64,000 bases of DNA from Streptomyces sp. NBC_00663 (lineage in GTDB: Bacteria > Actinomycetota > Actinomycetes > Streptomycetales > Streptomycetaceae). The stretch covers positions 1,488,001 to 1,552,000 of the forward strand of contig NZ_CP109027.1 in the NCBI RefSeq assembly GCF_036226885.1. The letters run 5' to 3'. Below the pieces are notes generated by a model, which was not told where the DNA came from, ran no database searches, and worked only from the letters and a program-made list of their open reading frames with translations. Position numbers and translations under genes: made by a program. Shown here piece after piece: positions 35,341 to 44,483 of the stretch. How positions within the stretch are numbered: the first letter of the stretch is position 1; each line of letters opens with the position of its first letter.

Positions 35341-36666
35341 TTGACTGTCAGTCAAAAACTGGAGGAGGAGCCCATTTTCCAAGATCGGCAAGCGGACCGC
35401 GCGACCGGTGAAGGAGCGGGTCGCTCCCGCCGCGCCCTGATCGCCGGGTCGGTCGGCAACTTCATCGAGTGGTACGAGTTCGGCGTCTACGGCTACTTCG
35501 CCACGATCATCGCGGCGCGCTTCTTCACCCCGGAAGGGGGCGGCGAGGTGGAGGCGCTGGTCAAGACGTACGCGTCGTTCGCGCTGGCGTTCTTCTTCCG
35601 GCCGGTCGGGGCGGCCCTGTTCGGGCGGCTCGGGGACCGGGTCGGGCGGCGGCCGGTGCTGATCCTGGTGATCGCGCTGATGACCGGCGCGACGACACTG
35701 ATCGGCGCGCTGCCGACGTACGACCGGGTCGGCGTGCTCGCGCCCTGGCTGCTCACCTTTCTGAGGGTGGTTCAGGGGCTGTCCGCGGGTGGGGAGTTCG
35801 GCGGGGCGGTGTCGGTGATGACGGAGTTCGCTCCGCAGGGCCGACGGGGGCTGTACGGGTCGTGGCAGTCGTTCACGGTGGCGCTCGGGCTGTTGGGCGG
35901 CGCCGGGGCGGCGGCGCTGCTCGCGACGGTGCTGACGGAGGCGCAACTGGGCGACTGGGGCTGGCGGTTGCCGTTCCTGCTGACGCTGCCGATGGGGTTG
36001 GGGGCGCTGTGGCTGCGGTTGCGGCTGGACGAGACCCCGGCCTTCGAGGAGGCCCGGGACCGGACGCGGCGGAGGCCGCCCCCGCGTGAGCTCGCCGGGG
36101 CGATCGCGCTCGGCGCGGGGCGTGTCATGGGCTGGGCGGCGGCCGGTTACACCTTCCTCGTCGTGCTGCCCTCCTACCTCCAGAGCACCCTGCACGCGAG
36201 TTTCCGGCAGGCGCTGCTCGCCACCGTGCTGGCCAATCTGGGTTTCGCGGCGACCATCGTCCCGGCGGGGCTGCTGAGCGACCGGGTGGGGCGGCGGCCG
36301 GTGATGCTGACGGGGGCGGTGCTGGTGGTCGCGCTCGCGGTGCCGCTGCTCAACCTCCTTCAGGACGACGGAACCTCGAACGCCGTGAAGGGCGTCGCGG
36401 TGTGCGGCGCGGGTGCCGTGGTGGGTCTGATGGCGGGGCCGGGACCGGCGATGCTGGCGGAGCTGTTCCCGACCGACGTGCGCTGCACCGGGCTGGGACT
36501 CGCCTACGCGCTGTCCAATGCGGTGTTCTCGGGGTGCGCGGGCCTCATCATCACCAAGACCGTGGAGCGGACCGGGAACGTGGACATCCCGGCGTACTAC
36601 GCGGCGGCGACCTGCGCGGTGAGCGCGCTCGCCCTGGCGAAGTCACCCGAGCGGAAGGGGAGTTGA
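35341..36666 (+). CDS. MFS metabolite:H+ symporter (MHS family)
   Basis: About 440 aa with 12 predicted membrane helices. NFIEWYEFGVYGYFA near the N-terminus and FGRLGDRVGRRPVL (loop 2-3) are hallmarks of the MHS group (KgtP, ProP, shikimate and aromatic-acid carriers). The start is uncertain: TTG 35341 is in frame but lacks an RBS, while GGAGGAGGAG at 35361-35370 is ideally placed for an ATT codon at 35374. Near the pca genes it could carry an aromatic or dicarboxylic acid. Ends 4 bp before anmK. Confidence 0.87.
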   Translation: MTVSQKLEEEPIFQDRQADRATGEGAGRSRRALIAGSVGNFIEWYEFGVYGYFATIIAARFFTPEGGGEVEALVKTYASFALAFFFRPVGAALFGRLGDRVGRRPVLILVIALMTGATTLIGALPTYDRVGVLAPWLLTFLRVVQGLSAGGEFGGAVSVMTEFAPQGRRGLYGSWQSFTVALGLLGGAGAAALLATVLTEAQLGDWGWRLPFLLTLPMGLGALWLRLRLDETPAFEEARDRTRRRPPPRELAGAIALGAGRVMGWAAAGYTFLVVLPSYLQSTLHASFRQALLATVLANLGFAATIVPAGLLSDRVGRRPVMLTGAVLVVALAVPLLNLLQDDGTSNAVKGVAVCGAGAVVGLMAGPGPAMLAELFPTDVRCTGLGLAYALSNAVFSGCAGLIITKTVERTGNVDIPAYYAAATCAVSALALAKSPERKGS

Positions 36667-36670
36667 GCGG

Positions 36671-37825
36671 ATGCGGGTCATCGGGCTGATGTCCGGCACG
36701 TCGTACGACGCCATCGACGCGGCGGCGGCCGATCTGAGGCTCGTCGACGACAGCCTCGTACTCGAACCGCTGGGGATGGTGAGCGAGCCGTACGACGACG
36801 AGTTGCGCGAGGCGCTCGGGGCCGCCCTGCCGCCGGGGCGGACGTCGATGGCGCAGGTGTGCCGGCTCGACACCCTCATCGGGCGGGCCTTCGCCGCGGC
36901 GGCCGTCCGGGCCGGGCGTGAACGGTGCGACGGGCGGGCCGAGTTGGTCGCCTCGCACGGGCAGACCGTCTACCACTGGGCCGAGGCGGGCCAGGTGCAC
37001 GGCACGCTCCAGCTCGGGCAGCCCGCCTGGATCGCGGAGGCCACGGGGCTGACCGTCGTGTCCGACTTCCGGCCGCGTGACATCGCCGCCGGCGGACAGG
37101 GCGCGCCGCTGGTCAGCCTGGTCGACCTGCTGTGGCTGCGCGGCCGGCCGGGCACACCGGTCGCGCTCAACCTCGGCGGCATCGCCAACCTCACCGCGCC
37201 CGACGGAACGGCCTTCGACACCGGGCCGGGGTGCGCGCTGATCGACGCGGCGGCCCGGGGGTTCAGCGGCGGACGTCTGGCGTACGACGCCGACGGAGCG
37301 CTGGCCGCGCGGGGCCGGGTGCACGGGCCGCTGCTCACCCGGCTGCTCGCGGAGCCGTACTACGCGCTGGAGCCGCCCAAGACGACCGGGAAGGAGCTGT
37401 TCCACCTCGGGCATCTCCAGGACGCCCTGGCCGGGTTCGGGACGCTGCCCGCCGAGGACGTCGTCGCCACCCTGACGATGCTCACGGCCCGGACGGTCGC
37501 CGACGCCGTACGGACGCTCGACGCGACGGAGGTGATCGCCTCGGGCGGCGGGACGCGCAACCCGACGCTGATGCGGATGCTCGGCGCCCAGCTGCCCGGC
37601 GTCGCCCTGCGCGCCTCCGACGAACTGGGGCTGCCGTCGGACGCGAAGGAGGCGTACGCCTTCGCCGTGCTGGGGTTCCTGACCGTGCACGGGCTGCCCG
37701 GCACGGTGCCGCGGAGCACGGGTGCCCGGCACGCGCGCGTGCTCGGATCGGTGACTCCGGGACGCGACGGACCGCGTCTGCCGCCGCCCGCGCGGGTGCG
37801 TCCTGTACGACTCGTCCTGAACTGA
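36671..37825 (+). CDS. anmK: anhydro-N-acetylmuramic acid kinase
   Basis: 384 aa. GLMSGTSYDAIDAA at the N-terminus, SHGQTVYH, QLGQPAWIAEATG, DFRPRDIAAGGQGAPLV and LNLGGIANLT are family signatures. It phosphorylates and opens 1,6-anhydro-MurNAc during peptidoglycan recycling, giving MurNAc-6-P. Cytoplasmic. Four bp after the MFS gene, so probably cotranscribed. Confidence 0.95.
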   Translation: MRVIGLMSGTSYDAIDAAAADLRLVDDSLVLEPLGMVSEPYDDELREALGAALPPGRTSMAQVCRLDTLIGRAFAAAAVRAGRERCDGRAELVASHGQTVYHWAEAGQVHGTLQLGQPAWIAEATGLTVVSDFRPRDIAAGGQGAPLVSLVDLLWLRGRPGTPVALNLGGIANLTAPDGTAFDTGPGCALIDAAARGFSGGRLAYDADGALAARGRVHGPLLTRLLAEPYYALEPPKTTGKELFHLGHLQDALAGFGTLPAEDVVATLTMLTARTVADAVRTLDATEVIASGGGTRNPTLMRMLGAQLPGVALRASDELGLPSDAKEAYAFAVLGFLTVHGLPGTVPRSTGARHARVLGSVTPGRDGPRLPPPARVRPVRLVLN

Positions 37826-37884
37826 CCGAAATTCCCTACCGGCCCTCTCATACGCCTTTCACCGACGCCTCATACGGTGGGGGC

Positions 37885-38910
37885 ATGACGCAGGTGACTC
37901 CTCCCGGTTGGTATCCCGATCCCGGGCAGACAAGTGACGGTCCCGCCACCGAGCGCTGGTGGGACGGCAAGGCATGGACTGACCAGACCCGCCCCGCGGG
38001 GTCGGCCGCCGCATGGGGTCCTCCGGCGCAGACCCCCGACGCGGGGCCGTATCCGGCGTACCCCACCTATCCGGGCCAGCCACCGGCCGGCGGCCGGCGT
38101 GGGCTGCGGACGGGCATAGCCGTCGCGGTCGCCGTCGCGGTCCTCGCCAGCATCGGCGTGGGCGTGTGGGCGCTGACCAGTGACGACGACGGGGGTGGCG
38201 ACACCGCCAACTCCCAGCAGCAGCCGGGCGGCCAGGGCGGCACCGATGGCCCCGGTGGCCAGGGCGGTCCCGGTGGCCAGGACGGCGGCCAGGGCGGCCC
38301 TGGTGGCAACGGCGGCTCGGGCGGATCCGGTGGTTCCGGAGGCGCGTCGCCCTCGCCGCAGGAGTCCGAGGCGCCGAAGATCGAGAGCGGTTCGGTGTCC
38401 GACTCGATCAGCGGGATCAGCATCCCGATCCCGGACGGCTGGTACGGCCAGGAGATCCAGGTCGGCGCGTCGGTCACGTCCGACGACTCCTACCAGTGCC
38501 CCGGCGAGACATCGAAGACGTGCACGAAGGGCGGCGCCTACTCCGCGCCCGCCGTCGCGTTCGGCCACCAGGACAAGACGGCCGAGGCGGTCGCCAAGGC
38601 CGACATCAAGGCCAACGCCGACGAGTCCTACGGCGGCAAGACCTACGGCGCGATCACCTCCCACGACGTGCTCGCCTCCAAGGCGGTGACCGTCGCCGGG
38701 CAGAAGGGCTATCTGGTCCGCTGGAAGGCGGTGACGAGCAAGGGCGCCGACGGCTACGTCGAGTCCCTGGCCTTCCCCTCCCCCTCGAACGCGCAGCAGA
38801 TCGTCGTCGTGCGCTTCGGCGTCGACGTCGGCGAGAAGCAGTCGGTGATCGACGAGATCACCAAGGGGATCAAGGTGTCGACGGGCGGCGGCAGCGGCAC
38901 GGACGTGTAG
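37885..38910 (+). CDS. DUF2510 membrane-anchored protein with Gly-rich linker
   Basis: 341 aa. The N-terminal DUF2510 motif PPGWYPDPGQ...RWWDGKAWTDQTRP (1-40) is followed by a Pro-rich stretch and one membrane helix (TGIAVAVAVAVLASIGVGVWAL, about 75-95). A Gly/Gln-rich low-complexity linker (about 105-155) leads to an extracytoplasmic domain with two Cys (YQCPG, KTCTK), perhaps a disulfide. Function unknown; DUF2510 is typical of actinobacterial membrane proteins. Followed by a strong terminator. Confidence 0.87.
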   Translation: MTQVTPPGWYPDPGQTSDGPATERWWDGKAWTDQTRPAGSAAAWGPPAQTPDAGPYPAYPTYPGQPPAGGRRGLRTGIAVAVAVAVLASIGVGVWALTSDDDGGGDTANSQQQPGGQGGTDGPGGQGGPGGQDGGQGGPGGNGGSGGSGGSGGASPSPQESEAPKIESGSVSDSISGISIPIPDGWYGQEIQVGASVTSDDSYQCPGETSKTCTKGGAYSAPAVAFGHQDKTAEAVAKADIKANADESYGGKTYGAITSHDVLASKAVTVAGQKGYLVRWKAVTSKGADGYVESLAFPSPSNAQQIVVVRFGVDVGEKQSVIDEITKGIKVSTGGGSGTDV

Positions 38911-38930
38911 GACGCCCACCGGACAGCAGT

Positions 38931-38977
38931 CGGCCGGGTGGGGCGCCTCTCCGCTCAAGAGGAACCCCACCCGGCCG
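38931..38977. terminator. strong intrinsic terminator hairpin
   Basis: 13-bp perfect stem CGGCCGGGTGGGG/CCCCACCCGGCCG with an inner CCTCT/AGAGG stem. It follows the DUF2510 gene by 20 bp. Confidence 0.85.
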
Positions 38978-39103
38978 GGGGGTGCGCGCCGCCCCCGTCC
39001 CCACGGTGCGGCGCGAGCAGGTCACCGTCCAGTCATCCCATGGACGGCGGCCTGGGTCTTCAGGCTCCGGATCTCAAGCTCCGGGCCCTCATGTCTCGGC
39101 CCT

Positions 39104-39718
39104 TCACGTCAGGCCCAGTGCGGGCAGCACCACGGCGTCGACGAATCGGACCAGATAGTCGGGGTCGGCGTACTCCCCGTCCACGACGGGCCGCGCGCGG
39201 ATCACCCCGAACAGCTGGGCCGGGATGTACTCCAGCGCGGGCTGGTCGGCGGTGATCTCACCGCGCTCGACCCCCCGCTGGAGGATCTCCTTCAGCGCGG
39301 TGATCTCCGGGTGGACGAGCGCCTCACGCAGCGCCATCGCCAGTTCCGCGTCCTGGGTGACGGCGTGTCCGAGGGCCTGGAGCAGCTTGGTGTCCCGCAT
39401 CGACCACCGGCCCGCGGCCCGCGCGACCTCGCGCAGGTCGTTCGCGAGCGTTCCGGTGTCGATGCCCTCGAACTTCGACATACGGCGCGAGCGCAGCGCG
39501 GCCACCACGAACTGGGGCTTGGTCTTCCACTGCCGGTACAGCGTGGACTTGCTGCACCGGGTGCTGGCGGCCACCCCTTCCATGGTCACGGCGTCATAGC
39601 CGCACTCCCGGATCTGCTCGAGGACGGCGTCGAAGAACTCCTGCTCACGCTCGCGCGAGATTTTGGAGCGGCGCGAGGCGGCGACCGTGTCCGGTCCGTC
39701 CGCGGCCTGCGACGTCAT
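39104..39718 (-). CDS. TetR-family transcriptional regulator
   Basis: 204 aa. N-terminal HTH (VTMEGVAASTRCSKSTLYRQWKTK, about 44-67) and a C-terminal TetR_C-like domain. ATG with GAGGAGAAG upstream. Divergent from the PAP2/DMT genes across a striking 16-bp-periodic array, which is probably its operator region. Ligand unknown. Confidence 0.9.
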   Translation of the reverse strand: MTSQAADGPDTVAASRRSKISREREQEFFDAVLEQIRECGYDAVTMEGVAASTRCSKSTLYRQWKTKPQFVVAALRSRRMSKFEGIDTGTLANDLREVARAAGRWSMRDTKLLQALGHAVTQDAELAMALREALVHPEITALKEILQRGVERGEITADQPALEYIPAQLFGVIRARPVVDGEYADPDYLVRFVDAVVLPALGLT

Positions 39719-39799
39719 CGGCTCTTCTCCTCGTTTCTAGTGCGGCTCAAGCTGCCGCGGCCAAGGTGTTGAGGGTCTGCGTTCCAGTGTGGCGTACGT

Positions 39800-39873
39800 C
39801 TATCGATACTCGAGTGTACCGGTACTGGACCGTATCGGTACACTGGCGTATCGGTACGCACCCGTATCGCTGG
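39800..39873. promoter_or_regulatory. five-unit operator array with 16-bp period
   Basis: Related decamers start at 39800 (CTATCGATAC), 39816 (GTACCGGTAC), 39832 and 39848 (both GTATCGGTAC) and 39864 (GTATCGCTGG), exactly 16 bp apart. The core is palindrome-like, and GTGTACCG/CGGTACAC (39814/39843) forms a larger dyad. Likely multiple TetR dimer sites covering the divergent promoters. Confidence 0.7.
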
Positions 39874-39956
39874 GTCTGGTGCGGAGCGCGATGAGTTCCC
39901 CGCGCTCCGGAAGTCACCAGTTCAGCCCGCACCACCGTCAGCGAAGGGGCCGGGGG

Positions 39957-40775
39957 ATGAATGCCCGCACCGAGCCTGCACAAGGAGAGACCGACGCGAT
40001 AGCGCGGCCTCCGCTCGTCCGTGAGCTCCTGCTCGTCGCAGGGCTCTTCCTCGTCTACAAGTTCGGCCGTCAGCTGGCGACCGGCCACACCGGCGAGGCC
40101 TTCGGCAACGCGCACCGCGTGTGGGACCTGGAACGAGCCGTCCACCTGCCCGGCGAGGGCTCCGTGCAGAACCTGCTGCTGCACGGCGACACCCTCGTGC
40201 ACTTCGCGAACACCTACTACGCGACGGTCCACTTCCCGGCCACCGCGGCCTTCCTGATCTGGCTCTATCTGCGCCGGCCCGCGCACTACGTCTGGGCCCG
40301 CCGAATCCTCGCCGCCGTCACCGCCGCCGCCCTGCTGGTGCATCTCACGTTCCCGCTGGCCCCGCCGCGCATGCTGGCCGCGACCGGCCTGGTGGACACC
40401 GCGAAGCTGTACGGGCCCTCGGTGTACGGCCCGCCGCAGACCGACCACCTCTCGAACCAGTTCGCGGCGATGCCCTCGCTGCACTTCGGCTGGGCCCTGA
40501 TGGTGGCGATCGGCCTGATCGTGGCGACCAGGTCGCGCTGGCGCTGGCTGTGGCTGCTGCACCCGCTGCTGACCCTGACGGTGATCGTCGGCACCGCGAA
40601 CCACTACTGGCTCGACGCGATCGTGGCCGCCGCGATGCTCGGCATCGCGCTCGCGGTGATCCGCATGCCGCACCTTCCGCGGCGTACGAAGACCACGGCG
40701 GGGCCCGTCCAGGAGGACCCGGCCCCCGCCGACGCGAACACCGAGAAGAACGTCCTGGTCGGAGCGGGCCGATGA
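39957..40775 (+). CDS. PAP2-superfamily membrane phosphatase / phosphotransferase
   Basis: 272 aa with about six membrane helices. Conserved PAP2 blocks are FPLAPPRM, MPSLHFGWA (Ser-x-His) and GTANHYWLDAI (His/Asp), as in the inositolphosphotransferase-like PAP2_3 subgroup. Acts on a lipid phosphate or transfers a phospho-head group at the outer membrane face. The ATG at 39957 with GGGGG upstream is preferred; an in-frame start at 39789 would overlap the operator array. ATGA overlap with the next gene. Confidence 0.88.
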   Translation: MNARTEPAQGETDAIARPPLVRELLLVAGLFLVYKFGRQLATGHTGEAFGNAHRVWDLERAVHLPGEGSVQNLLLHGDTLVHFANTYYATVHFPATAAFLIWLYLRRPAHYVWARRILAAVTAAALLVHLTFPLAPPRMLAATGLVDTAKLYGPSVYGPPQTDHLSNQFAAMPSLHFGWALMVAIGLIVATRSRWRWLWLLHPLLTLTVIVGTANHYWLDAIVAAAMLGIALAVIRMPHLPRRTKTTAGPVQEDPAPADANTEKNVLVGAGR

Positions 40776-41761
40776 GCGCCACCGTCCTCGCCGTCGTCCT
40801 CTCGCTCTTCTCCGCCGTCGCCTACGCGGCCGCGGCGGTCGCCCAGGAGCGGCTGGCCTCCCGCGACCCGGGCCCGGGCATGGCGCGGATGCTCACCTCG
40901 GGCGCCTGGTGGGGGTCGGTCGTCCTGAACGCCTCCGCCGCGCTGCTGCACGTGGTGGCCCTCAAGTACGGCCCGCTCACCGTGGTCCAGCCACTGGGCG
41001 CGCTCACCCTGGTCGCCGCCGTGCCGATGGGCGCGCGCGTGGCCGGACGCCGGGTCAGCGCCACGGAGTGGCGGGGTACGGCGTACACGCTGATCGGCCT
41101 GGCCGCGATCCTGGTCACGGCCTCCGGAGCCGCCCCCGAGAACGTCCTCAGCACGCCCGAGGCCCTCGCGGTGGCCGGTGTGACGGCCGCGCTGATCGGG
41201 CTGCTGGCCCGCCGCGGCACCCGCCCCGGGCTGCGGCACGCGACCGGGTCGGGGTTCGCCTCCGGGGTCGCCTCGGCCCTCACCCAGACGGTGACCGTGG
41301 CGGCGACCGACCGCTCGGAGTCGCTGCTGAGCGTGCAGGTGATCGGCGTGGCCCTGCTGGTCGCGGCGTTCGCGGCGGGCGGTCTGCTGCTGTCCCAGGT
41401 GGCCTACCGGGGCGGTCTCGGCGCCCCGCTCGCGGTGGTGACCCTGGCGAACCCGCTGGCCGCCGCGGTGATCGGCCTGTCCCTGCTCGGCGAACGCCTC
41501 CAGGGCGGCGCCGCGGGCGTCCTGCTGGCGCTGGCCGGAGCGGGCGTGGCGGCCTGGGGCGTGGTGCTGCTGAGCCGGGTGACCCCGGAGCCGGCGGTCG
41601 CGCCCAGCAAGGTCGTGGCATCCGGCGGACCCACTGCCGAGGACCCGGTGGCCGCCCATCCCGTGGCCGCCGTACTCGCCCTGGAGTCCGCGAAGGCGGC
41701 GGCCGAGCAGGGCCTGGTGCCCCGGCAGCCGCAACAACCGGGGCACCTCACATCACTGTGA
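40772..41761 (+). CDS. DMT-like (EamA/NIPA-type) integral membrane protein
   Basis: 329 aa with about nine to ten hydrophobic helices: AVVLSLFSAVAYAAAAVAQ, GSVVLNASAALLHVVAL and PLTVVQPLGALTLVAAVP resemble the DMT/Mg-transporter-like group of Streptomyces. Cargo unknown. The C-terminal 50 residues are polar and cytoplasmic. Coupled to the PAP2 gene by ATGA; regulated with it, presumably by the divergent TetR protein. Confidence 0.85.
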   Translation: MSATVLAVVLSLFSAVAYAAAAVAQERLASRDPGPGMARMLTSGAWWGSVVLNASAALLHVVALKYGPLTVVQPLGALTLVAAVPMGARVAGRRVSATEWRGTAYTLIGLAAILVTASGAAPENVLSTPEALAVAGVTAALIGLLARRGTRPGLRHATGSGFASGVASALTQTVTVAATDRSESLLSVQVIGVALLVAAFAAGGLLLSQVAYRGGLGAPLAVVTLANPLAAAVIGLSLLGERLQGGAAGVLLALAGAGVAAWGVVLLSRVTPEPAVAPSKVVASGGPTAEDPVAAHPVAAVLALESAKAAAEQGLVPRQPQQPGHLTSL

Positions 41762-41763
41762 AC

Positions 41764-42218
41764 CGAGCGGCTCCGAGCGGGCCGAGGCACGAGGAAGCCG
41801 GGCGGCTCCGAACCGGCCGAGGCACGAGGAACCCGAGCGGCCGCGAGCCAGCCGGGACACGAGGGACCCAGGCGGCCGCGAGCCAGCCGGGACACGAGGA
41901 AGCCGAGCGACCCCGAGCCGGACGCGACACGAGGAAGCCGAGCGACCCCGAGCCGGACGCGACACGAGGAACCCGGGCGACCCCGAACCAGCCGGGACAC
42001 GAGGAACCCGAGCGACCCCGAACCAGCCGGGACACGAGGAACCCGAGCGACCCCGAACCAGCCGGGACACGAGGAACCCGAGCGACCCCGAACCAGCCGG
42101 GACACGAGGGACCCAGGCGGCCGCGAGCCGGACGCGACACGAGGAACCCGGGCGACCCCGAGCCGGACGCGACACGAGGAACCCGGGCGACCCCGAACCG
42201 GACGCGGCGCGAGGGAGC
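41764..42218. repeat. intergenic minisatellite, 13 x 35 bp
   Basis: Thirteen head-to-tail units of about 35 bp (CGAGCGACCCCGAACCAGCC then GGGACACGAGGAACC), with two main variants in the middle (AACCAGCCGGGACAC and AGCCGGACGCGACAC). Three adjacent copies are almost identical. 35 is not a multiple of 3, so each unit shifts frame, and open frames across it are not genes. It fills the gap between the convergent DMT gene and the phospholipase remnant. Confidence 0.92.
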
Positions 42219-42244
42219 CGGGCGGTGGAGCGCCCGGCTCCGTG

Positions 42245-43265
42245 CTACTCGGCGATGATCGCCGGGTCGCTCACCCCGGGCCGGCCGTTCTCGACGTGTC
42301 CGGCGAATCCGCGCAGGAACGCCGGGTCCGCGTCGGACGTGACGGTGAGGTCGTACCAGCGCCGGCTCGCCGTGAGGCCGATCGTGCGCCTGACGGTGGC
42401 ACCGGGCCGTACGGTCACCGACGTCGCGGCACCGCCGTACCCGTTGACGATCTTCAGCCGGACGCTGCCGGTCCCCTTGTTGGTGAGGGTCAGCTCGACG
42501 TCGTCGCCGCAGTGCCGCGCGGTGACCTCGGGTCCGGCCGCCTTGTTGCCGCCCTTGAAGGCGCGCACGAACCCGTTCGGGCCGTGCACGGTCAGGTCGT
42601 ACGAGCCGTTCGAGTACGCCGAGTTCCAGGTGTCGGCGACGGACTTGCCGGCCTCGGTGGTGTAGGTCCAGGGCCCGTCGGTGCGGTTGCCGGACGTGAC
42701 CAGGAAGCCCGCGCCCGCCTGGGCACCGGAGGCGAAGGTCAGCGTGAACTTTCCGGCCGCCGTGTCCACGGAACCGTCCACGTGCGGGGCGTACTTGAGC
42801 GGGCGTGCGGGGCGCAGCCCGCGCTCCTGCTTCGGCAGCACCGGGTTGGCGGGCGGGGTGGGCACGTAGTCGGGGTGGCGGAGGCGGTCCGGCGGTTCGT
42901 AGGCGGCCGTGTCGGGCAGGGCGACCGGCCTGACGTCCGTGCGGGAGAAGTCGAAGGCCGCGGTGAGGTCGCCGCAGACCGCCCGGCGCCAGGGTGAGAT
43001 GTTCGGCTCGTGCACCCCGAAGCGGCGCTCCATGAACCGGATGATCGAGGTGTGGTCGAGGGTCTCGGAGCAGACGTAACCGCCCTTGCTCCAGGGCGAG
43101 ACGACGAGCATGGGCACCCGCTGGCCGAGCCCGTAGGGACCGGCGACATGACCGGCGTCGCCCTTGAAGAGGTCCAGGGCCGGATCGACCGTGGACCTGC
43201 CCTGCGCGGCGGAGGCGGGCGGGAACGCCGGGACGACGTGGTCGAAGAAGCCGTCGTTCTCGTCG
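42245..43265 (-). pseudogene. phospholipase C, C-terminal part (gene split by mobile element)
   Basis: About 336 codons from DENDGFFDHVVPAFPP to the stop: the end of the catalytic domain (VPMLVVSPWSKGGYVCSETLDHTSIIRFMERRFG) and two C-terminal beta domains typical of phosphocholine-specific bacterial phospholipase C. It has no start or signal of its own; the frame to the right (43266-43345) is element DNA. It joins in phase with the N-terminal part at 54461-55504 to give a normal-length protein of about 684 residues. As it stands it should be non-functional unless the element excises. Confidence 0.92.
43255..43265. other. attL core repeat
   Basis: CGTTCTCGTCG, identical to the copy at 54460. 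Reading the minus strand it encodes part of the DEN motif of the phospholipase. Identity continues imperfectly one base beyond (A/T then ACGT). Confidence 0.85.
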
Positions 43266-43590
43266 AACGTAAGCCTGAGCGAGAGCCCGTGCGTCGCACT
43301 CACAGGGCCAGGGCGAACGCCATACCTTGCGACCTGCAGATTCACCGGTTTCCGGCCGACCCTGCGGCCGGATCTGATCGCTACCTGCGGCGTTCGTGAC
43401 CGAGGGGTTCCGGAGGGGCGCGGCCTCTGAGGGCGAATGGCGCCGGACTGGAGGTCTGACAGGCTGTCCAGAGTGCCGCCGAGTTGCCGGGATGCTCATG
43501 GGACCCGGCGCTCCGCTCACATCCAAGGACACTTCTCTATGCCCGTATCCAGACACCGTATGCACCTTCCAGGGCACCGCACACACCCCG

Positions 43591-43599
43591 ACCTGCGCA
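43591..43599 (+). repeat. candidate integrase arm site, ACCTGCGCA
   Basis: Same orientation as the 12-mer copies at 43711 and 54434. Confidence 0.4.
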
Positions 43600-43710
43600 C
43601 ATCGTCAGATACGCCTGATTCGTTCCCTTGGGCTCGTCGTCGCCCCCGCTTGATTCCGAACCGGCGATCTTGATTCCGTTTGATTCCGAACCAGCCACAT
43701 ACACCCTCTG

Positions 43711-43722
43711 ACCTGCGCAAAC
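43711..43722 (+). repeat. candidate integrase arm site, ACCTGCGCAAAC
   Basis: Identical 12-mer occurs at the other end of the element (54434-54445), both preceded by CTCT plus one base. A repeat shared by both ends suggests an integrase or excisionase arm site. Confidence 0.5.
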
Positions 43723-44260
43723 ACTTTGGAATCGGCCGGTTCCGTTGCTTGATTCCAAAGCACACTTGGGCCCGGGTTCCGGTCTTTGGAACCGGAACCG
43801 GGTCCTTAAGGGATTCCGATTCCGATTCCGTTTGACCCCGCCACCCTCAACCGAGCCCCGAACCACCCATCACCGAGCCCTGCAATTCGCCCCAGTTGAT
43901 AGCCTGACCTCCACACAGCAAGGCCCCCAGGAGGCCGTCTCTCGCTCCGGACTGCACAAGTCCCACAGCGCGGAGGCGGCCTCTTCTGCGTTCCCGTTCC
44001 GACCGCCCGTCCGCCCCGCCCCAGGCAACCTGTCTCGCTGGCCCGCTCCCGGCCGAACCCCGCCAACCCCTCCCCCGCGTCCGCCCGAGCGCCGTTCTGT
44101 CGCCTACGGCCCACCGAGCGATTCAGCCGAGAAGCAGCCATTTCTGCATATCGCAGAGATATTTCTCGAAAAACTTTTGAAATTCCCACGCGACCCCGAT
44201 CCGAGCGATACTTGATTCGTAACGCCCAACGAATTCAACACAGGGGAGAGGTGTGCCTAA

Positions 44261-44482
44261 ATGCGATTTGCAACAGAAGATATCCGAGCGCGCTACTTCA
44301 AAGCGCGCTCGACCATCGGATCTGCATCCCGATGGGAGCTCGGTCCGGAGGTCGTAGCCGCCGCGCGAGCGGAGATGGCGGCCTGCCGCATAGAGAACAC
44401 AATCCGCCAGGAGGCCGGACTCCTCGATGAGGAACGGCTGAACAGGCTGGCGGATCTGATGTTCGAAGTCGAGCCGGAATGA
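44261..44482 (+). CDS. small element protein, 73 aa, unknown
   Basis: Soluble, helical, acidic C-terminus (LADLMFEVEPE). Not recognised. ATG preceded by GGGGAGAGG, and a hairpin (44484-44514) follows the stop, so it looks like a true gene. First gene of the element's rightward replication module; could be a regulator or replication accessory. Confidence 0.7.
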   Translation: MRFATEDIRARYFKARSTIGSASRWELGPEVVAAARAEMAACRIENTIRQEAGLLDEERLNRLADLMFEVEPE

Positions 44483-44483
44483 A

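Larger units (their letters stand above)
43271..44260. other. non-coding left end of element: iteron-like repeats and AT-rich stretch
   Basis: About 1 kb with no convincing gene on either strand. It holds TTGATTCCG at 43650, 43670 and 43680 and TTGATTCCA at 43749, a GATTCCG triple at 43811-43830, and nested GGTTCC/GGAACC dyads (43735-43805). An AT-rich stretch (44135-44190) contains GAGATATTTCTC. This arrangement, close to the replication gene, looks like an origin plus promoter region. ACCTGC-type repeats (43332, 43384, 43591, 43711) may be integrase arm sites. Confidence 0.6.

Noticed and set aside
41764..42218. CRISPR array (regular 35-bp periodicity)
   Set aside because: The whole unit is repeated head to tail with no unique spacers, and no cas genes are present.
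40909..42258. Long open frames through the minisatellite on both strands
   Set aside because: They run out of phase with the DMT gene or the phospholipase, and the 35-bp unit shifts frame each time; the peptides are low-complexity artefacts.
43745..44215. 156-codon open frame in the element's left end
   Set aside because: No RBS, Pro/Arg-rich composition, and it covers the iteron-like repeats and AT-rich promoter stretch.
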